Shown here one piece after another: positions 10,035 to 20,227 of a stretch of DNA of 64,000 bases (positions are counted from its first letter, which is position 1; each line of letters starts with the position of its first letter). The notes beneath the pieces are model-generated. The model was given only the letters and a program-made list of their open reading frames with translations, did no database searches and was not told the origin of the DNA. Both the position numbers and the translations under genes were made by a program. Source of the DNA: Alphaproteobacteria bacterium (GTDB lineage Bacteria; Pseudomonadota; Alphaproteobacteria; Sphingomonadales; Emcibacteraceae); the NCBI GenBank assembly GCA_002401455.1, contig NVTE01000003.1, positions 1 through 64,000 of the forward strand, written 5' to 3'.

Positions 10035-11485
10035 TCAATAACCGGGTATTAATATCATCAGGTAACCTGGTGAAATGGGTAAGGTGCCTTGGCATCATGG
10101 CCGTAACTATGCCACTGCTGGTATTTACTATGATAGGTACTGCGGCGGCCGTTGAGGCGGAGCAGAAAAACATTGAAGTTGGCAAAGGCACCTTGATTCG
10201 CTTTACAGAGCCGGTAAATAACGTTTTTCTGGCCAATTCCGGGGTTGCCGACCTGCAGGTCAAATCGCCAACTCTGGTCTATGTTTTTGGTAAGAGCCAA
10301 GGTGAAACAAATCTTTATGCGGTGACCGCAGATGACCGGGTGATTTACGAGGGAACCATCTCCGTCAATCATAACCTGGGCAGTCTGGAGGCGGCGCTCC
10401 ATCATGTACTGCCCGATGCCAGCATCCAGGTGAAATCCTATGAAGGACTGCTGGTGCTCACCGGACATGTGGATAACCCGACAGAGGCGGAAGATGCCCG
10501 ACGGATGGCCGAAGAATTTATCGGCAAAAAATCGACCATCATCAACAAGCTGGAGATTGCCACACCGGTTCAGGTGAATCTGCGGGTCAGAATCGCCGAA
10601 ATCGGCCGCGATACCAAGAAACAGCTTGGTTTTAACTGGGAAAATCTCTTTGCCAGTGGGAGTACAGCCATCGGTATGATCCAGGGAGCCAATGTGGTTA
10701 ACCTGATCCCGGACCCCCTGGGCCTGCCCAATAGCCTGGTCAAAGAATTCGCGGTTCAGGGCCGGGGCGTTAATAGCCTTTTTGGCGGCTTCAAGTCCGG
10801 TAATTTCGATATTAATTTTATCATTGATGCCCTGGAAACAGAAGGGGTCCTGTCCATTCTGGCCGAACCTAATCTGACCACACAATCCGGCGAGCCGGCC
10901 TATTTCCTGGCCGGGGGTGAATACCCGGTCCCGACCCTGGATGATGGTCAGGTGGTTATTGAATTTAAGAAATTCGGGGTTTCCCTGGAATTCACCCCTG
11001 TGGTGCTCAACAATGGTCAGATCAATATGCGGATCAAGCCGGAAGTCAGCCAACTGTCTTCAAACGGCGCCATTACCCTGCAGGGCTTTAATATTCCTGC
11101 GCTGAGCACACGACGGGTTGAAACCACGGTTGAGCTGGGCAGTGGTCAAAGTTTTGCCATTGCCGGTCTGCTGCAAAATAGTGTCACCCATGACCTGGAG
11201 AAATTCCCCTGGTTAGGAGATCTTCCGGTTCTGGGCGCTTTATTCCGGTCCAGCGAATTTCGCCGTCAGGAAACCGAGCTGGTGATCATTGTCACCCCCT
11301 ATATCGTAAGGCCTCACAAAGGCGGCACCATGCCGTTGCCGACGGATGGGTTTCAGGTGCCAAATGATTATGAGCGTTATGTCAAGGGCCAGTCATATGC
11401 CACCAGAAAAGCGGGTATGCCAGCCCCTGTGCAGGGCAAGAATGGTCATAAGCTGAAAAGCGCAGCTGGGTTCATTCTGGACTAG
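10031..11485 (+). CDS. cpaC: Type II/IV secretion system secretin CpaC/RcpA
   Basis: Secretin domain ILAEPNLTTQSGEPAYFLAGGEYPVP; gene order. Confidence 0.95.
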   Translation: MINNRVLISSGNLVKWVRCLGIMAVTMPLLVFTMIGTAAAVEAEQKNIEVGKGTLIRFTEPVNNVFLANSGVADLQVKSPTLVYVFGKSQGETNLYAVTADDRVIYEGTISVNHNLGSLEAALHHVLPDASIQVKSYEGLLVLTGHVDNPTEAEDARRMAEEFIGKKSTIINKLEIATPVQVNLRVRIAEIGRDTKKQLGFNWENLFASGSTAIGMIQGANVVNLIPDPLGLPNSLVKEFAVQGRGVNSLFGGFKSGNFDINFIIDALETEGVLSILAEPNLTTQSGEPAYFLAGGEYPVPTLDDGQVVIEFKKFGVSLEFTPVVLNNGQINMRIKPEVSQLSSNGAITLQGFNIPALSTRRVETTVELGSGQSFAIAGLLQNSVTHDLEKFPWLGDLPVLGALFRSSEFRRQETELVIIVTPYIVRPHKGGTMPLPTDGFQVPNDYERYVKGQSYATRKAGMPAPVQGKNGHKLKSAAGFILD

Positions 11486-11504
11486 GGCCGGACAAGGGAA
11501 AAAG

Positions 11505-12179
11505 ATGATGAAGAAAAATATTATGAGAAAAATGATGAACCGTATCCCCGGCCTGCTGTCTATTGTGACTTGTCTGGTGCTTGCCAGCTGCAGCGGGGCG
11601 GCTAATTTCGCCGACGGTGATAATCAGAAACGCAATCAGGTCCAGATGATTAAAATCCCCTTCATGATGACCTTTGAAGCAGGCCGTACAGACCTGTCCG
11701 ATGAGGGCGTCACTGGGCTGGATAATTTCATGATGCGAAGCAATGTGTCTTACGGCGATGAATTGAGTCTGGACTTCCCCCTGAACCGGGATGGCAGCTT
11801 GTCTGATATGAGCCGGAAAAGATTGGTCTTCATGGCCGGGCATCTGAAAGAACGCGGATTGCGTCTGTCGTCAGATGTTACGCCTTATGGCATGAGCCCG
11901 GCGGATAATCAGGCCCGTTTCCTCATCTCACGTTATGTGGTGACTCCCCCGGTATGCGGGGACTGGTCACAACCTTCCATGGGGAATTACGCCAATGCGA
12001 GCCTGTCAGAACTTGGTTGTTCAAATCAAGCTAACCTGGGGCTTATGGTGGCGAACCCGCGGGACTTGATCACGGGGGTCACCAATGGTGTTCCAGACAC
12101 AGAAAATTCTGCGAAGGCCGTTCTGACCTATAGAACAAAAAAACCGACCAAATTATCCAAGATTTCTAAAAAGAAATAG
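11505..12179 (+). CDS. cpaD: CpaD family pilus assembly lipoprotein
   Basis: Lipobox LVLASCSG; VCGDWSQPSMGNYANASLSELGCSNQANLGLMVANPRDLI typical of CpaD. Confidence 0.9.
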   Translation: MMKKNIMRKMMNRIPGLLSIVTCLVLASCSGAANFADGDNQKRNQVQMIKIPFMMTFEAGRTDLSDEGVTGLDNFMMRSNVSYGDELSLDFPLNRDGSLSDMSRKRLVFMAGHLKERGLRLSSDVTPYGMSPADNQARFLISRYVVTPPVCGDWSQPSMGNYANASLSELGCSNQANLGLMVANPRDLITGVTNGVPDTENSAKAVLTYRTKKPTKLSKISKKK

Positions 12180-12203
12180 CAAGTTAAGTAACGGGAATAG
12201 ATC

Positions 12204-13442
12204 ATGAGTATCGCTTCACTGCTGAAAAAAAATGAAACTGTCGAAGATGAATTCGAAGCCTATGTCTGTGATGATGACACAACACAGGCCCTGGTCCCGG
12301 TTCTCAATGAACGGGAATGGGCACCGTCTCTGATTAAAAAGGGCGGGATTGAGAATGCCATCAGGACTCTGGCGACCGCAACGTCACCGAAATTTCTGTT
12401 TGTTGATTTATCAAAGTCAGCAGAGCCGATGGAGGACATGAATGCCCTGGCCGAGGTCTGCGAACCGGGAACGATGGTGATTGCCATCGGCAAGGAAAAT
12501 GATATTAGCCTGTATCGGGAGCTGATCAATTCCGGGGTTCAGGAGTATCTGGTTAAACCGGTGACAACTGATCAGATCAGGGAGTGTATTCTGACGGCGG
12601 AGACCACTCTGCGCATGTCTAATGAAACAGAAGTTGAGGTGACGGAGAAAGCAACTGACAAGCTGGTTGCTATTGTCGGTATGAGAGGGGGAGTGGGGGC
12701 GAGTACCATCGCCAGCAGCTGTGCCTGGATCATTGCCAATGACATGAAACGCAATACCGCAATTCTTGATATGGATATTTATTTTGGCACCGATGCCCTG
12801 ACATTTGACTTGGAGCCGGGCCGGGGTCTGTGCGATGCTCTGGAAAACCCCAGCCGTATTGACGGATTGTTCATTGAGCGGGCGATGATTCGCCAAAGTG
12901 ATAATCTGTCGATTCTGGGGGCGGAAGCTTCCTTGAATGATCCGACCTATACCGATCCCTCCGCCATGAGCCATTTGTTATCGGAACTGAAACATAATTT
13001 CAATTATGTGCTGATGGATCTTCCGCGTAATATGGCGGCTGAATATCCCTTGATGTTATCAGAAGCTGATGAAATCATATTGGTCAGTGACCTTACTCTG
13101 GCGGCGGCGCGGGATGTGATCCGCTTTTTGGCCCTTTGCAAGACCGTTGCGCCGGAGACAACAGTCAAAGTTGTTCTGAACAAGGTTGCTGGGGCCGGTA
13201 TGGTTGAAGTTGATAAAAGGGATTTTGAGGCTTCGATTGAACGCTCGGCGGATTGGGAAATTCCCTTTGATCCAAAACTGATGGTTCAGGTCTCCCGGGC
13301 CGGAAAACCTCTGCCTCAGGCTGCTAGAATGAGCAAAGTTGTAAAGGTTTTGAAGGAAATCAGTGTTAACATTATCGGTGAGAAAACAGAAAAATCAAAA
13401 GAATCGTTTTGGAAAAAACTGACTTCAAATTCCGGAAAGTAG
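12204..13442 (+). CDS. cpaE: CpaE/TadZ pilus assembly ATPase
   Basis: Receiver-like N-terminus and GMRGGVGASTIASSCAWI deviant Walker A. Confidence 0.92.
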   Translation: MSIASLLKKNETVEDEFEAYVCDDDTTQALVPVLNEREWAPSLIKKGGIENAIRTLATATSPKFLFVDLSKSAEPMEDMNALAEVCEPGTMVIAIGKENDISLYRELINSGVQEYLVKPVTTDQIRECILTAETTLRMSNETEVEVTEKATDKLVAIVGMRGGVGASTIASSCAWIIANDMKRNTAILDMDIYFGTDALTFDLEPGRGLCDALENPSRIDGLFIERAMIRQSDNLSILGAEASLNDPTYTDPSAMSHLLSELKHNFNYVLMDLPRNMAAEYPLMLSEADEIILVSDLTLAAARDVIRFLALCKTVAPETTVKVVLNKVAGAGMVEVDKRDFEASIERSADWEIPFDPKLMVQVSRAGKPLPQAARMSKVVKVLKEISVNIIGEKTEKSKESFWKKLTSNSGK

Positions 13443-13482
13443 GCACAAAGTTAGGTGTAAGTTAAGTAATGCGTGAGAGAAA

Positions 13483-15213
13483 ATGAAACCAGCATTTGGA
13501 AGAAAAACACAGCATGAGGGTAAATCAACCCTGATTGCCAAGAAAGTTCTAAAACCGAACAGTTTTGGCAAGGGTCAACTTACCTCAACACATGATGGCA
13601 CCCAGGCGGTTAATAATGTCGGAGGCAGTTCTGTTGTATCGGATGCTGGTGTGGTCGATAAGGCTTACGACCTTATTGAATCTGTAATGCTGGAGAGAAT
13701 TGACCCCGCCCACGCTCGGGAAATGGACCGTGGGGAAGTAACGGCCCTTATTGAAGACATTATTGAAGAGGAAACCGGCCGCCACCGGATGGACATCAAT
13801 GAACTTGAACGGCGGGACCTTTTGACCGTCCTTCTCAATGAGTTGTTGACTGCGGAAAGCAGCAAGGCCAAGCCAGGTATTGATGAAGAAGTCAATGTGG
13901 TCAGAAGTCGGAAGAAATCCCAAAAGCAAACCAATGAACAAAAACAGCAGGTCAGCCAGGACAGCATCATGAATGCTAAAGACCGGCTGCAACCTCTGCT
14001 GCTCGAATATATTGATGCCTCTGCCGCCAATGAAATGGATCGGTCTGAGCTGGCAGAACAAGTTAGTGAAGCGGTCAATGAGCTGATGGCTCAGGAAAAA
14101 ATAAACCTGAACCTGCGGGAGCAACGTGACCTGGTTAATATGCTGCTTCATGACATGCTGGGGCTGGGTCCGCTGGAACCGCTGCTTAGCGATGAGAGCA
14201 TTACCGAAATTATGGTCAATGGCCCCAAACAGGTGTACATCGAAAGAGGCGGAAAGCTAGAGCTTTCCGATGTCACCTTCCGGGATAATCAGCATGTGAT
14301 GAATATCTGTACCCGGATTGTGACCGCCGTTGGCCGAAGGGTCGATGAATCGACTCCTCTTTGTGACGCCCGTCTAGCCGACGGCAGTCGGGTGAATATC
14401 ATTATTCCGCCGCTGGCCCTTGATGGCGCAACAATTTCCATTCGTAAGTTTGCCAAGCAGAAAATTACCCTGGACCATATGATTGACTGGAAAAGCATGT
14501 CCCATGATATGGGAACTGTATTAAAAATTGCTGGGGCCTGCCGTCTGAATATTTTGATATCCGGCGGGACCGGTTCTGGTAAAACCACCATGCTCAACGC
14601 CCTGTCACGGATGATCGATGTTGGCGAGCGGGTGGTAACCATTGAAGATACAGCCGAACTGCAAATGCAACAACCCCATGTGGTCAGGTTAGAAACGCGC
14701 CCGGCGAACCTTGAAGGTAAAGGCGAAATCAGTATGCGTGATCTTGTGAAGAATGCCCTGCGGATGCGTCCGGACCGTATTATTCTGGGGGAAGTGCGTG
14801 GCGCGGAGGCCTTCGATGTGCTTCAGGCCATGAATACCGGCCATGACGGTTCCATGTGTACCCTTCATGCCAATAATACCCGGGAAGCTCTGACCCGTAT
14901 GGAAAATATGATCGGTATGGCCGACTTGAAGTTGCCCCAGAAAGCCGTCCGGGAACAGATCGCAGGGGCAGTGGACCTTGTGGTTCAGGTTTCTCGAATG
15001 CGCGACGGCGGGCGTCGCTGTGCGTCAATCACAGAGGTGGTCGGCATGGAAGGTGATATCATCACCACCCAGGACTTATTTGTTTATGAATTTACCGGGG
15101 AGGATGCTGACGGCAATCTTCTGGGGCGTTTCAAGTCTACAGGGGTTCGGCCCTATTTCATGGAAAAAGCCGCCTATTTTGGGTTGGACAAAGCCTTGAT
15201 GGAGGCCTTATAG
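13483..15213 (+). CDS. cpaF: CpaF/TadA secretion ATPase
   Basis: ILISGGTGSGKTTMLNALSRMI and RMRPDRIILGEVRGAEAFDVLQAMNTGHDGSM. Confidence 0.97.
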   Translation: MKPAFGRKTQHEGKSTLIAKKVLKPNSFGKGQLTSTHDGTQAVNNVGGSSVVSDAGVVDKAYDLIESVMLERIDPAHAREMDRGEVTALIEDIIEEETGRHRMDINELERRDLLTVLLNELLTAESSKAKPGIDEEVNVVRSRKKSQKQTNEQKQQVSQDSIMNAKDRLQPLLLEYIDASAANEMDRSELAEQVSEAVNELMAQEKINLNLREQRDLVNMLLHDMLGLGPLEPLLSDESITEIMVNGPKQVYIERGGKLELSDVTFRDNQHVMNICTRIVTAVGRRVDESTPLCDARLADGSRVNIIIPPLALDGATISIRKFAKQKITLDHMIDWKSMSHDMGTVLKIAGACRLNILISGGTGSGKTTMLNALSRMIDVGERVVTIEDTAELQMQQPHVVRLETRPANLEGKGEISMRDLVKNALRMRPDRIILGEVRGAEAFDVLQAMNTGHDGSMCTLHANNTREALTRMENMIGMADLKLPQKAVREQIAGAVDLVVQVSRMRDGGRRCASITEVVGMEGDIITTQDLFVYEFTGEDADGNLLGRFKSTGVRPYFMEKAAYFGLDKALMEAL

Positions 15214-15221
15214 GAAAAATA

Positions 15222-16205
15222 ATGGATTTTACTAACCCGACCATAGTTATCATAGGTATCTTTATCTGTGTTTTTGTCCTGATCGGCATACTTGCAACAG
15301 CCATGGGGCTTGTAGGCGATAATAATAAGATAATCGGCAAAAGGCTTGATCAAATCAAAGCCCGTCATAGTGGGGGCAAGAACCTCGCCAAGGAACAGGC
15401 CAAAAAGGCTCTTTTTATCAAAAAAGAAACGTCCTTTCTGGATCGTTTTATTCCCAAGCCGGAAGAATTGCGGGACCGGCTTAACAAAACTGGCAAGGAC
15501 ATTTCTTTTAAAAAATATGTCTCGGCCACGGTGGTTCTGGTGGTGATTTTCGCTTTTGTGGTGAAAGTTATTGGCGGATTGTCGTTCATGCCAGCCCTGA
15601 TGGTTGGTTTGTTTTCCGGATTGTTCATTCCCCATGTCTATGTCAATGCTGTGATCAATAAACGCCTGAAAAACTTTACTACACAGTTCCCTGAGGCGAT
15701 CGACCTGATTGTACGGGGCCTGCGGGCAGGTCTGCCGATAACGGAATCAATCTACGCCGTCTCCCGGGAGATGAAGGCCCCTATATCCATTGAATTCGGT
15801 AAAATAACCGATGAAATCAGATTGGGGAAGACGATGGATGAAGCGCTGTGGGCGACGGCAAAACGTCTTGATACCCCTGATTTCAAGTTTTTTGTCATCA
15901 GTTTATCTGTCCAGCAGGAGACGGGCGGTAACCTGACGGAGACCCTGATCAACCTGTCAGAAATTCTTCGGGGGCGGACCCGGCTGAAGCTTAAAATCAA
16001 GGCGATGATTTCGGAAGGCAAGGCCAGTGCTTATATTATTGGTTCCCTGCCGTTTCTCATGTGTGGCTTGCTGTCTTTTATGAATTTTGAATATATGTCG
16101 GTGATGTTTACCGATCCCAAGGGGCAGATTGCTCTGATGGGGGCGGCCATATGGATGGGTATTGGTGTCTTTATTCTATCCCAAATGATAAATTTCGAGG
16201 TCTGA
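15222..16205 (+). CDS. tadB: TadB inner membrane platform protein
   Basis: T2SF domain FPEAIDLIVRGLRAGLPITESI; gene order. Confidence 0.93.
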   Translation: MDFTNPTIVIIGIFICVFVLIGILATAMGLVGDNNKIIGKRLDQIKARHSGGKNLAKEQAKKALFIKKETSFLDRFIPKPEELRDRLNKTGKDISFKKYVSATVVLVVIFAFVVKVIGGLSFMPALMVGLFSGLFIPHVYVNAVINKRLKNFTTQFPEAIDLIVRGLRAGLPITESIYAVSREMKAPISIEFGKITDEIRLGKTMDEALWATAKRLDTPDFKFFVISLSVQQETGGNLTETLINLSEILRGRTRLKLKIKAMISEGKASAYIIGSLPFLMCGLLSFMNFEYMSVMFTDPKGQIALMGAAIWMGIGVFILSQMINFEV

Positions 16206-16208
16206 CCC

Positions 16209-17180
16209 ATGGAAGCTTATTTACCCGATGGCGTAACTATTGAAGACGTTATTACCATCCTTGCGGCCATGTCGGCATTCCTTGTCGTGTTGGCGATCTG
16301 GAGTAGTGGCCTTATCAAGGACCCAATGCATGGTAGGGTCAAGCATCTGCAAGAGCGCCGGAAGGACCTGAAACGCGGCTATACGGCCCCCAATAAACGG
16401 CGGCCAACTGTGGTCAAGGCGTCTTACTTTGGTGCCATGAAGGATATTGTCAGTAAATTTAACCTGGTGAAAAATGAACAGGCTGAAAAGTTTCGCCTGA
16501 AACTGTTACAGGGCGGTTACCGGTCAAAAGACGCTCTGGTCTATTTTATGTTTCTGAAGCTGGTGTTGCCTATTCTGGTGGCGGCGGTTGCGGTGGTCTT
16601 GATTTACGGTATGGGGATGTTTGACCTGAAACCGATGATGAAAATAATGGCTTGTGTCGGATCGGCCCTTGTGGCGTCTTTTCTGCCGGAAATAATTCTG
16701 AAGAATATGACCACCAAACGTAATCTAATGATGCAACGGGCCCTTCCGGATATGCTGGATTTGTTGGTGATCTGTGCGGAAGCCGGCCTGACACTGGATT
16801 CTGCTCTTCTCAGGGTCGTCAAGGAAATGGCTCAAACGGGTCCGGAACTGGCCGATGAGTTGAACTATACGGCTATTGAACTTGGTTTCCTGCCGGAACG
16901 TCGGCAGGCCCTGGCAAACCTCGCTTCGCGGGTGACCCTTCCCTCTATTCAGTCGGTGACCGCGACGCTGATTCAATCAGAGAAATATGGTACACCATTG
17001 GCGCAATCGCTTCGGGTTTTATCTGCTGAATTCAGAAATGAACGCATGATGAGAGCGGAAGAGAAGGCGGCTAAACTTCCGGCGACGATGACAATTCCCC
17101 TCATTCTTTTTATATTGCCGACGCTGTTTGTGGTTCTGATTGGTCCTGCGGCCTGTCAGATTTCAGAAACCATGGGCTAG
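16209..17180 (+). CDS. tadC: TadC inner membrane platform protein
   Basis: T2SF domain LPDMLDLLVICAEAGLTLDSALLRV. Confidence 0.93.
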   Translation: MEAYLPDGVTIEDVITILAAMSAFLVVLAIWSSGLIKDPMHGRVKHLQERRKDLKRGYTAPNKRRPTVVKASYFGAMKDIVSKFNLVKNEQAEKFRLKLLQGGYRSKDALVYFMFLKLVLPILVAAVAVVLIYGMGMFDLKPMMKIMACVGSALVASFLPEIILKNMTTKRNLMMQRALPDMLDLLVICAEAGLTLDSALLRVVKEMAQTGPELADELNYTAIELGFLPERRQALANLASRVTLPSIQSVTATLIQSEKYGTPLAQSLRVLSAEFRNERMMRAEEKAAKLPATMTIPLILFILPTLFVVLIGPAACQISETMG

Positions 17181-17269
17181 GGGCCGGATTCTAAAATCTC
17201 CTTTTAGGGAAGGCCCAGGCCCTTTTTCGGTTAAATTAACCGGGGGATTCTCTTGTTTTTTTAAGATAG

Positions 17270-17285
17270 TTAACAAAAGGTTAAC
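17270..17285. promoter_or_regulatory. CtrA-type box TTAA-N7-TTAAC
   Basis: TTAACAAAAGGTTAAC, exact match to TTAA-N7-TTAAC, 149 bp before the 17434 start. Confidence 0.6.
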
Positions 17286-17433
17286 TTTTTAGTTGATTCG
17301 GCGAATCATTTAGGGGATGATCTAGTCAGTTGAATCCACGGGAGGAATCTCGTCAGACTATTTAAATTAAATATGATTTTGTGCTGATTTTAAAATATAA
17401 GCCAAAATCCAACACCGCAGGGTATTCCAGCTT

Positions 17434-18609
17434 ATGAATGCTTCTTTATTTAGCACCCATACGTCACAACGGAAAAAAATATCCGATCCGGATATTCTTG
17501 CGCCTTCCCGCCATGAAAAAGAATTTGGCTTGTTTGACTCTGTATTTCATGAAGTTAGCAATGCCATCGCCATTATTTCCCATGAGTCCGATAACCTGAC
17601 ACCGGTCATTCTGGATATCAATCATCACTTTGAACTGGTTACCGGTTATCACCTTGATGAACTCCGGGGATGCTCCCTGTATGATTTCCTGGCGGAAACA
17701 GAATCCAGACCCAATCGGGAAGTCATTGAACAGGCATTGGCTAGCCGACAGGCCGCTATTCTCTTTTGCCCCTGGGTTACAAAACAGGGTAAAATTATCG
17801 ATATCGACATGACCATCAGGCCCTTCAGTAGTGATACTGACGGCTCCCGGTTTATTTGTGTTCTAAGGGAAAGTAACAGCGATCATAACACCCGTGACAA
17901 GGCGGCACGGGAGATTAAAAGCAATCTTCTCGCCGCCATGCACCATAATTTCAAGACGCCGCTCAATGGTATTCTGGGATATTCCGAAATTATCATGTCG
18001 GAGATGATGGGGCCAATCGGACAGGAATCATATAAGGGCTATGCTCAGGACATTCATGGTGCGGGAACAGACCTGCTTCAGCTCATAGATAACCTACTGG
18101 AACTGAAAGAACTGGAAACAAATGAATTCGAGCTTCAAGAGGAAAAATTTTCTATTGGACGCATGATTTCGGAATGCCTAAATAAAGTGTCTGGTGAGGC
18201 GGAGAAGACGGGTGTCGATCTGTCTTATACGGTTGATCAGGTCTCGTCTAATCTCTTAGGTGATAAATCACGCCTGCAACAGGTTATTCACAGTCTGTTG
18301 GAAAACGCTCTGAAATTCACCCCGGCCGGTGGACAGATAACCATAACAGCAAGACGGGACAGAGAGGGGGGCTATCTGATTTGTTGCGAGGATAATGGTG
18401 CCGGCATGCCGGCACAGCAATTGGCAAAAGTATTTTGCTATGATACCCATTTGTCCGACATATATTCCACCCCTACGGTCGGCATTGGCTTTGGTCTGTC
18501 CTATGTCAAACAACTCATTGAAAAGCACGGGGGGACTGTTTCGATTATCAGTTCCGTGGGGAAAGGAACCCGGGTAAGCTTGCACCTGCCCTCTGAGCGC
18601 CTGTGTTGA
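17434..18609 (+). CDS. PAS domain sensor histidine kinase
   Basis: HisKA MHHNFKTPLNGILGYSEII, N box LLENALKFTPAGG, G1 DNGAGM, G2 GIGFGLSYVK. Confidence 0.92.
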   Translation: MNASLFSTHTSQRKKISDPDILAPSRHEKEFGLFDSVFHEVSNAIAIISHESDNLTPVILDINHHFELVTGYHLDELRGCSLYDFLAETESRPNREVIEQALASRQAAILFCPWVTKQGKIIDIDMTIRPFSSDTDGSRFICVLRESNSDHNTRDKAAREIKSNLLAAMHHNFKTPLNGILGYSEIIMSEMMGPIGQESYKGYAQDIHGAGTDLLQLIDNLLELKELETNEFELQEEKFSIGRMISECLNKVSGEAEKTGVDLSYTVDQVSSNLLGDKSRLQQVIHSLLENALKFTPAGGQITITARRDREGGYLICCEDNGAGMPAQQLAKVFCYDTHLSDIYSTPTVGIGFGLSYVKQLIEKHGGTVSIISSVGKGTRVSLHLPSERLC

Positions 18610-18737
18610 ATAAAATCCCTGATGAACCACCAGAATAAATATTTCAGAAACCATGAAGAAAAGCCTATCCATGACTTGCTTTATGGTACCCGCCCCCCAT
18701 ATAACTGATGATAGATATAACGACCAGGATAAATAAA

Positions 18738-19028
18738 ATGGCCCTTCCTCTGAATATTATTTCCGCTAATGACCTGCGGAGTGGTTTGAATGTTTATTTC
18801 GTTGAGGAGGGGGGTAAGGGCCGTTGGGATACGGATATATCCCAGGCGTCGGTCTTCGAGAAAGAGAACCTGGCCCCGGCCTTTGGTCTGGCGAAGCAGG
18901 ACATGGACAACAATATTGTAGTGGATTGCCTGACAGTAGCAGTGAATGATCAGCATGTTCCCCTGACAACTCGTGAAAAAATTCGCAGTAGCGGACCCTC
19001 CAGCAAATATGGCCATGGGACGGAATAA
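18738..19028 (+). CDS. DUF2849-like small protein
   Basis: MALPLNIISANDLRSGLNVYFVEEGGKGRWDTDISQA; family assignment from memory. Confidence 0.5.
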   Translation: MALPLNIISANDLRSGLNVYFVEEGGKGRWDTDISQASVFEKENLAPAFGLAKQDMDNNIVVDCLTVAVNDQHVPLTTREKIRSSGPSSKYGHGTE

Positions 19029-19040
19029 CAGGGGACGAAC

Positions 19041-19832
19041 ATGATCGTACGCCAGATATATGCCGATAACCCCCTGAGGAATTTTCACTATCTCATTGCC
19101 TGCCCCGAAACCCGGGATGCATTGGTGATCGACCCGCTTGACGTGACGAGATGTCTTGAGGCCGCCGATGATCTAAACCTGAATATCACCAAAATTCTCA
19201 ATACCCACGAACATTGGGATCATATTGGGGGCAATGAGGAAATGCGCCAGAAAACCGGGGCAAAGGTCTATGCCCATCACGGGGCTGCGGAAAAAATAGG
19301 CAGTGTGGATGTGGGGCTGAAAGCCGGGGATGTGATTGAAATTGGAGCAACTGTTATGCTCAGGGTTTTGGATACACCCGGTCATACCATGAGCCATGTT
19401 TGCCTGTTATCGGAGACGGAACAGCCGGCTTTGTTTTGCGGCGATACCCTGTTTAACGCCGGCGCTGGAAACTGCCATAATGGTGGCGATCCGGATGACT
19501 TGTATGAGACATTCTCCCGCCAGTTGGACGTGCTGCCGGACCATACCCGGATTTATCCGGGCCATGATTATATTATCAATAACCTGGAATTTACCCTGGA
19601 CCGGGAACCCGGTAATGACGCAGCGCATAACATGCTGGAGAAATTACGCGGCCAAAATCCCCATGAGGCCTATATCACTACCATGGCTGATGAGCGGCGC
19701 GTTAACAGCTTTTTCAGGCTGGAAAATCGGGAGATTATCCGGAAACTGAAAAGCGAAAATACTGAAATTTCTGAGATTCCTGACCCGCGGGAGATATTTA
19801 AAGCTCTCCGGGCGCTGCGAAATCACTGGTAA
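19041..19832 (+). CDS. gloB: Hydroxyacylglutathione hydrolase (glyoxalase II)
   Basis: NTHEHWDHIGGN metallo-beta-lactamase motif, FCGDTLFNAGAGN, C-terminal glyoxalase II domain. Confidence 0.9.
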   Translation: MIVRQIYADNPLRNFHYLIACPETRDALVIDPLDVTRCLEAADDLNLNITKILNTHEHWDHIGGNEEMRQKTGAKVYAHHGAAEKIGSVDVGLKAGDVIEIGATVMLRVLDTPGHTMSHVCLLSETEQPALFCGDTLFNAGAGNCHNGGDPDDLYETFSRQLDVLPDHTRIYPGHDYIINNLEFTLDREPGNDAAHNMLEKLRGQNPHEAYITTMADERRVNSFFRLENREIIRKLKSENTEISEIPDPREIFKALRALRNHW

Positions 19833-19862
19833 CGTTAACAAAAATAATTGAAGGAAAAACAT

Positions 19863-20162
19863 ATGAGTCTTGAAGACATTACAACTGAAATCCGCACTAA
19901 AGCTGAAACCATGGAAGCCAATGGTAAAAAGGTCAAGATTGACCTGAAGGGGGAAGGGATCATCCTCATCGATGGTACAACAACGCCACCAACGGTCAGT
20001 AATGATGATGCTGATGCTGATGTGACTTTGATTGTCAGTGAAGAAAATTTTGAGGGCCTTATGGATGGCTCCCTGAATCCCCAGATGGCCTTTATGATGG
20101 GCAAGCTTAAAATTGATGGCGATATGGGCCTTGCATTGAAACTGGGTGACCTGTTTAGCTAG
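19863..20162 (+). CDS. SCP2 sterol-binding domain protein
   Basis: DADVTLIVSEENFEGLMDGSLNPQMAFMMGKLKIDGDMGLALKLGDL. Confidence 0.93.
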   Translation: MSLEDITTEIRTKAETMEANGKKVKIDLKGEGIILIDGTTTPPTVSNDDADADVTLIVSEENFEGLMDGSLNPQMAFMMGKLKIDGDMGLALKLGDLFS

Positions 20163-20183
20163 GACCTTTCGGAAACGAACCTG

Positions 20184-20209
20184 AAAAGCCCTCTCCGGAG
20201 GGCTTTTTT
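20184..20209. terminator. Probably bidirectional intrinsic terminator
   Basis: AAAAGCCCTCTCCGGAGGGCTTTTTT between convergent SCP2 gene and end of GTA cluster. Confidence 0.8.
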
Positions 20210-20227
20210 AGGTTAAGGACCCTGCAC

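Noticed and set aside
10058-11053. 331-aa minus-strand ORF antisense to cpaC
   Set aside because: Shadow ORF of a strongly supported secretin gene; no recognisable domain
12417-12974. 185-aa minus-strand ORF antisense to cpaE
   Set aside because: Shadow ORF; no domain signature
17169-17220. Possible terminator after tadC (AGGGAAGGCCCAGGCCCTTTTTC)
   Set aside because: Stem is only about 4 GC pairs with mismatches; too weak to call
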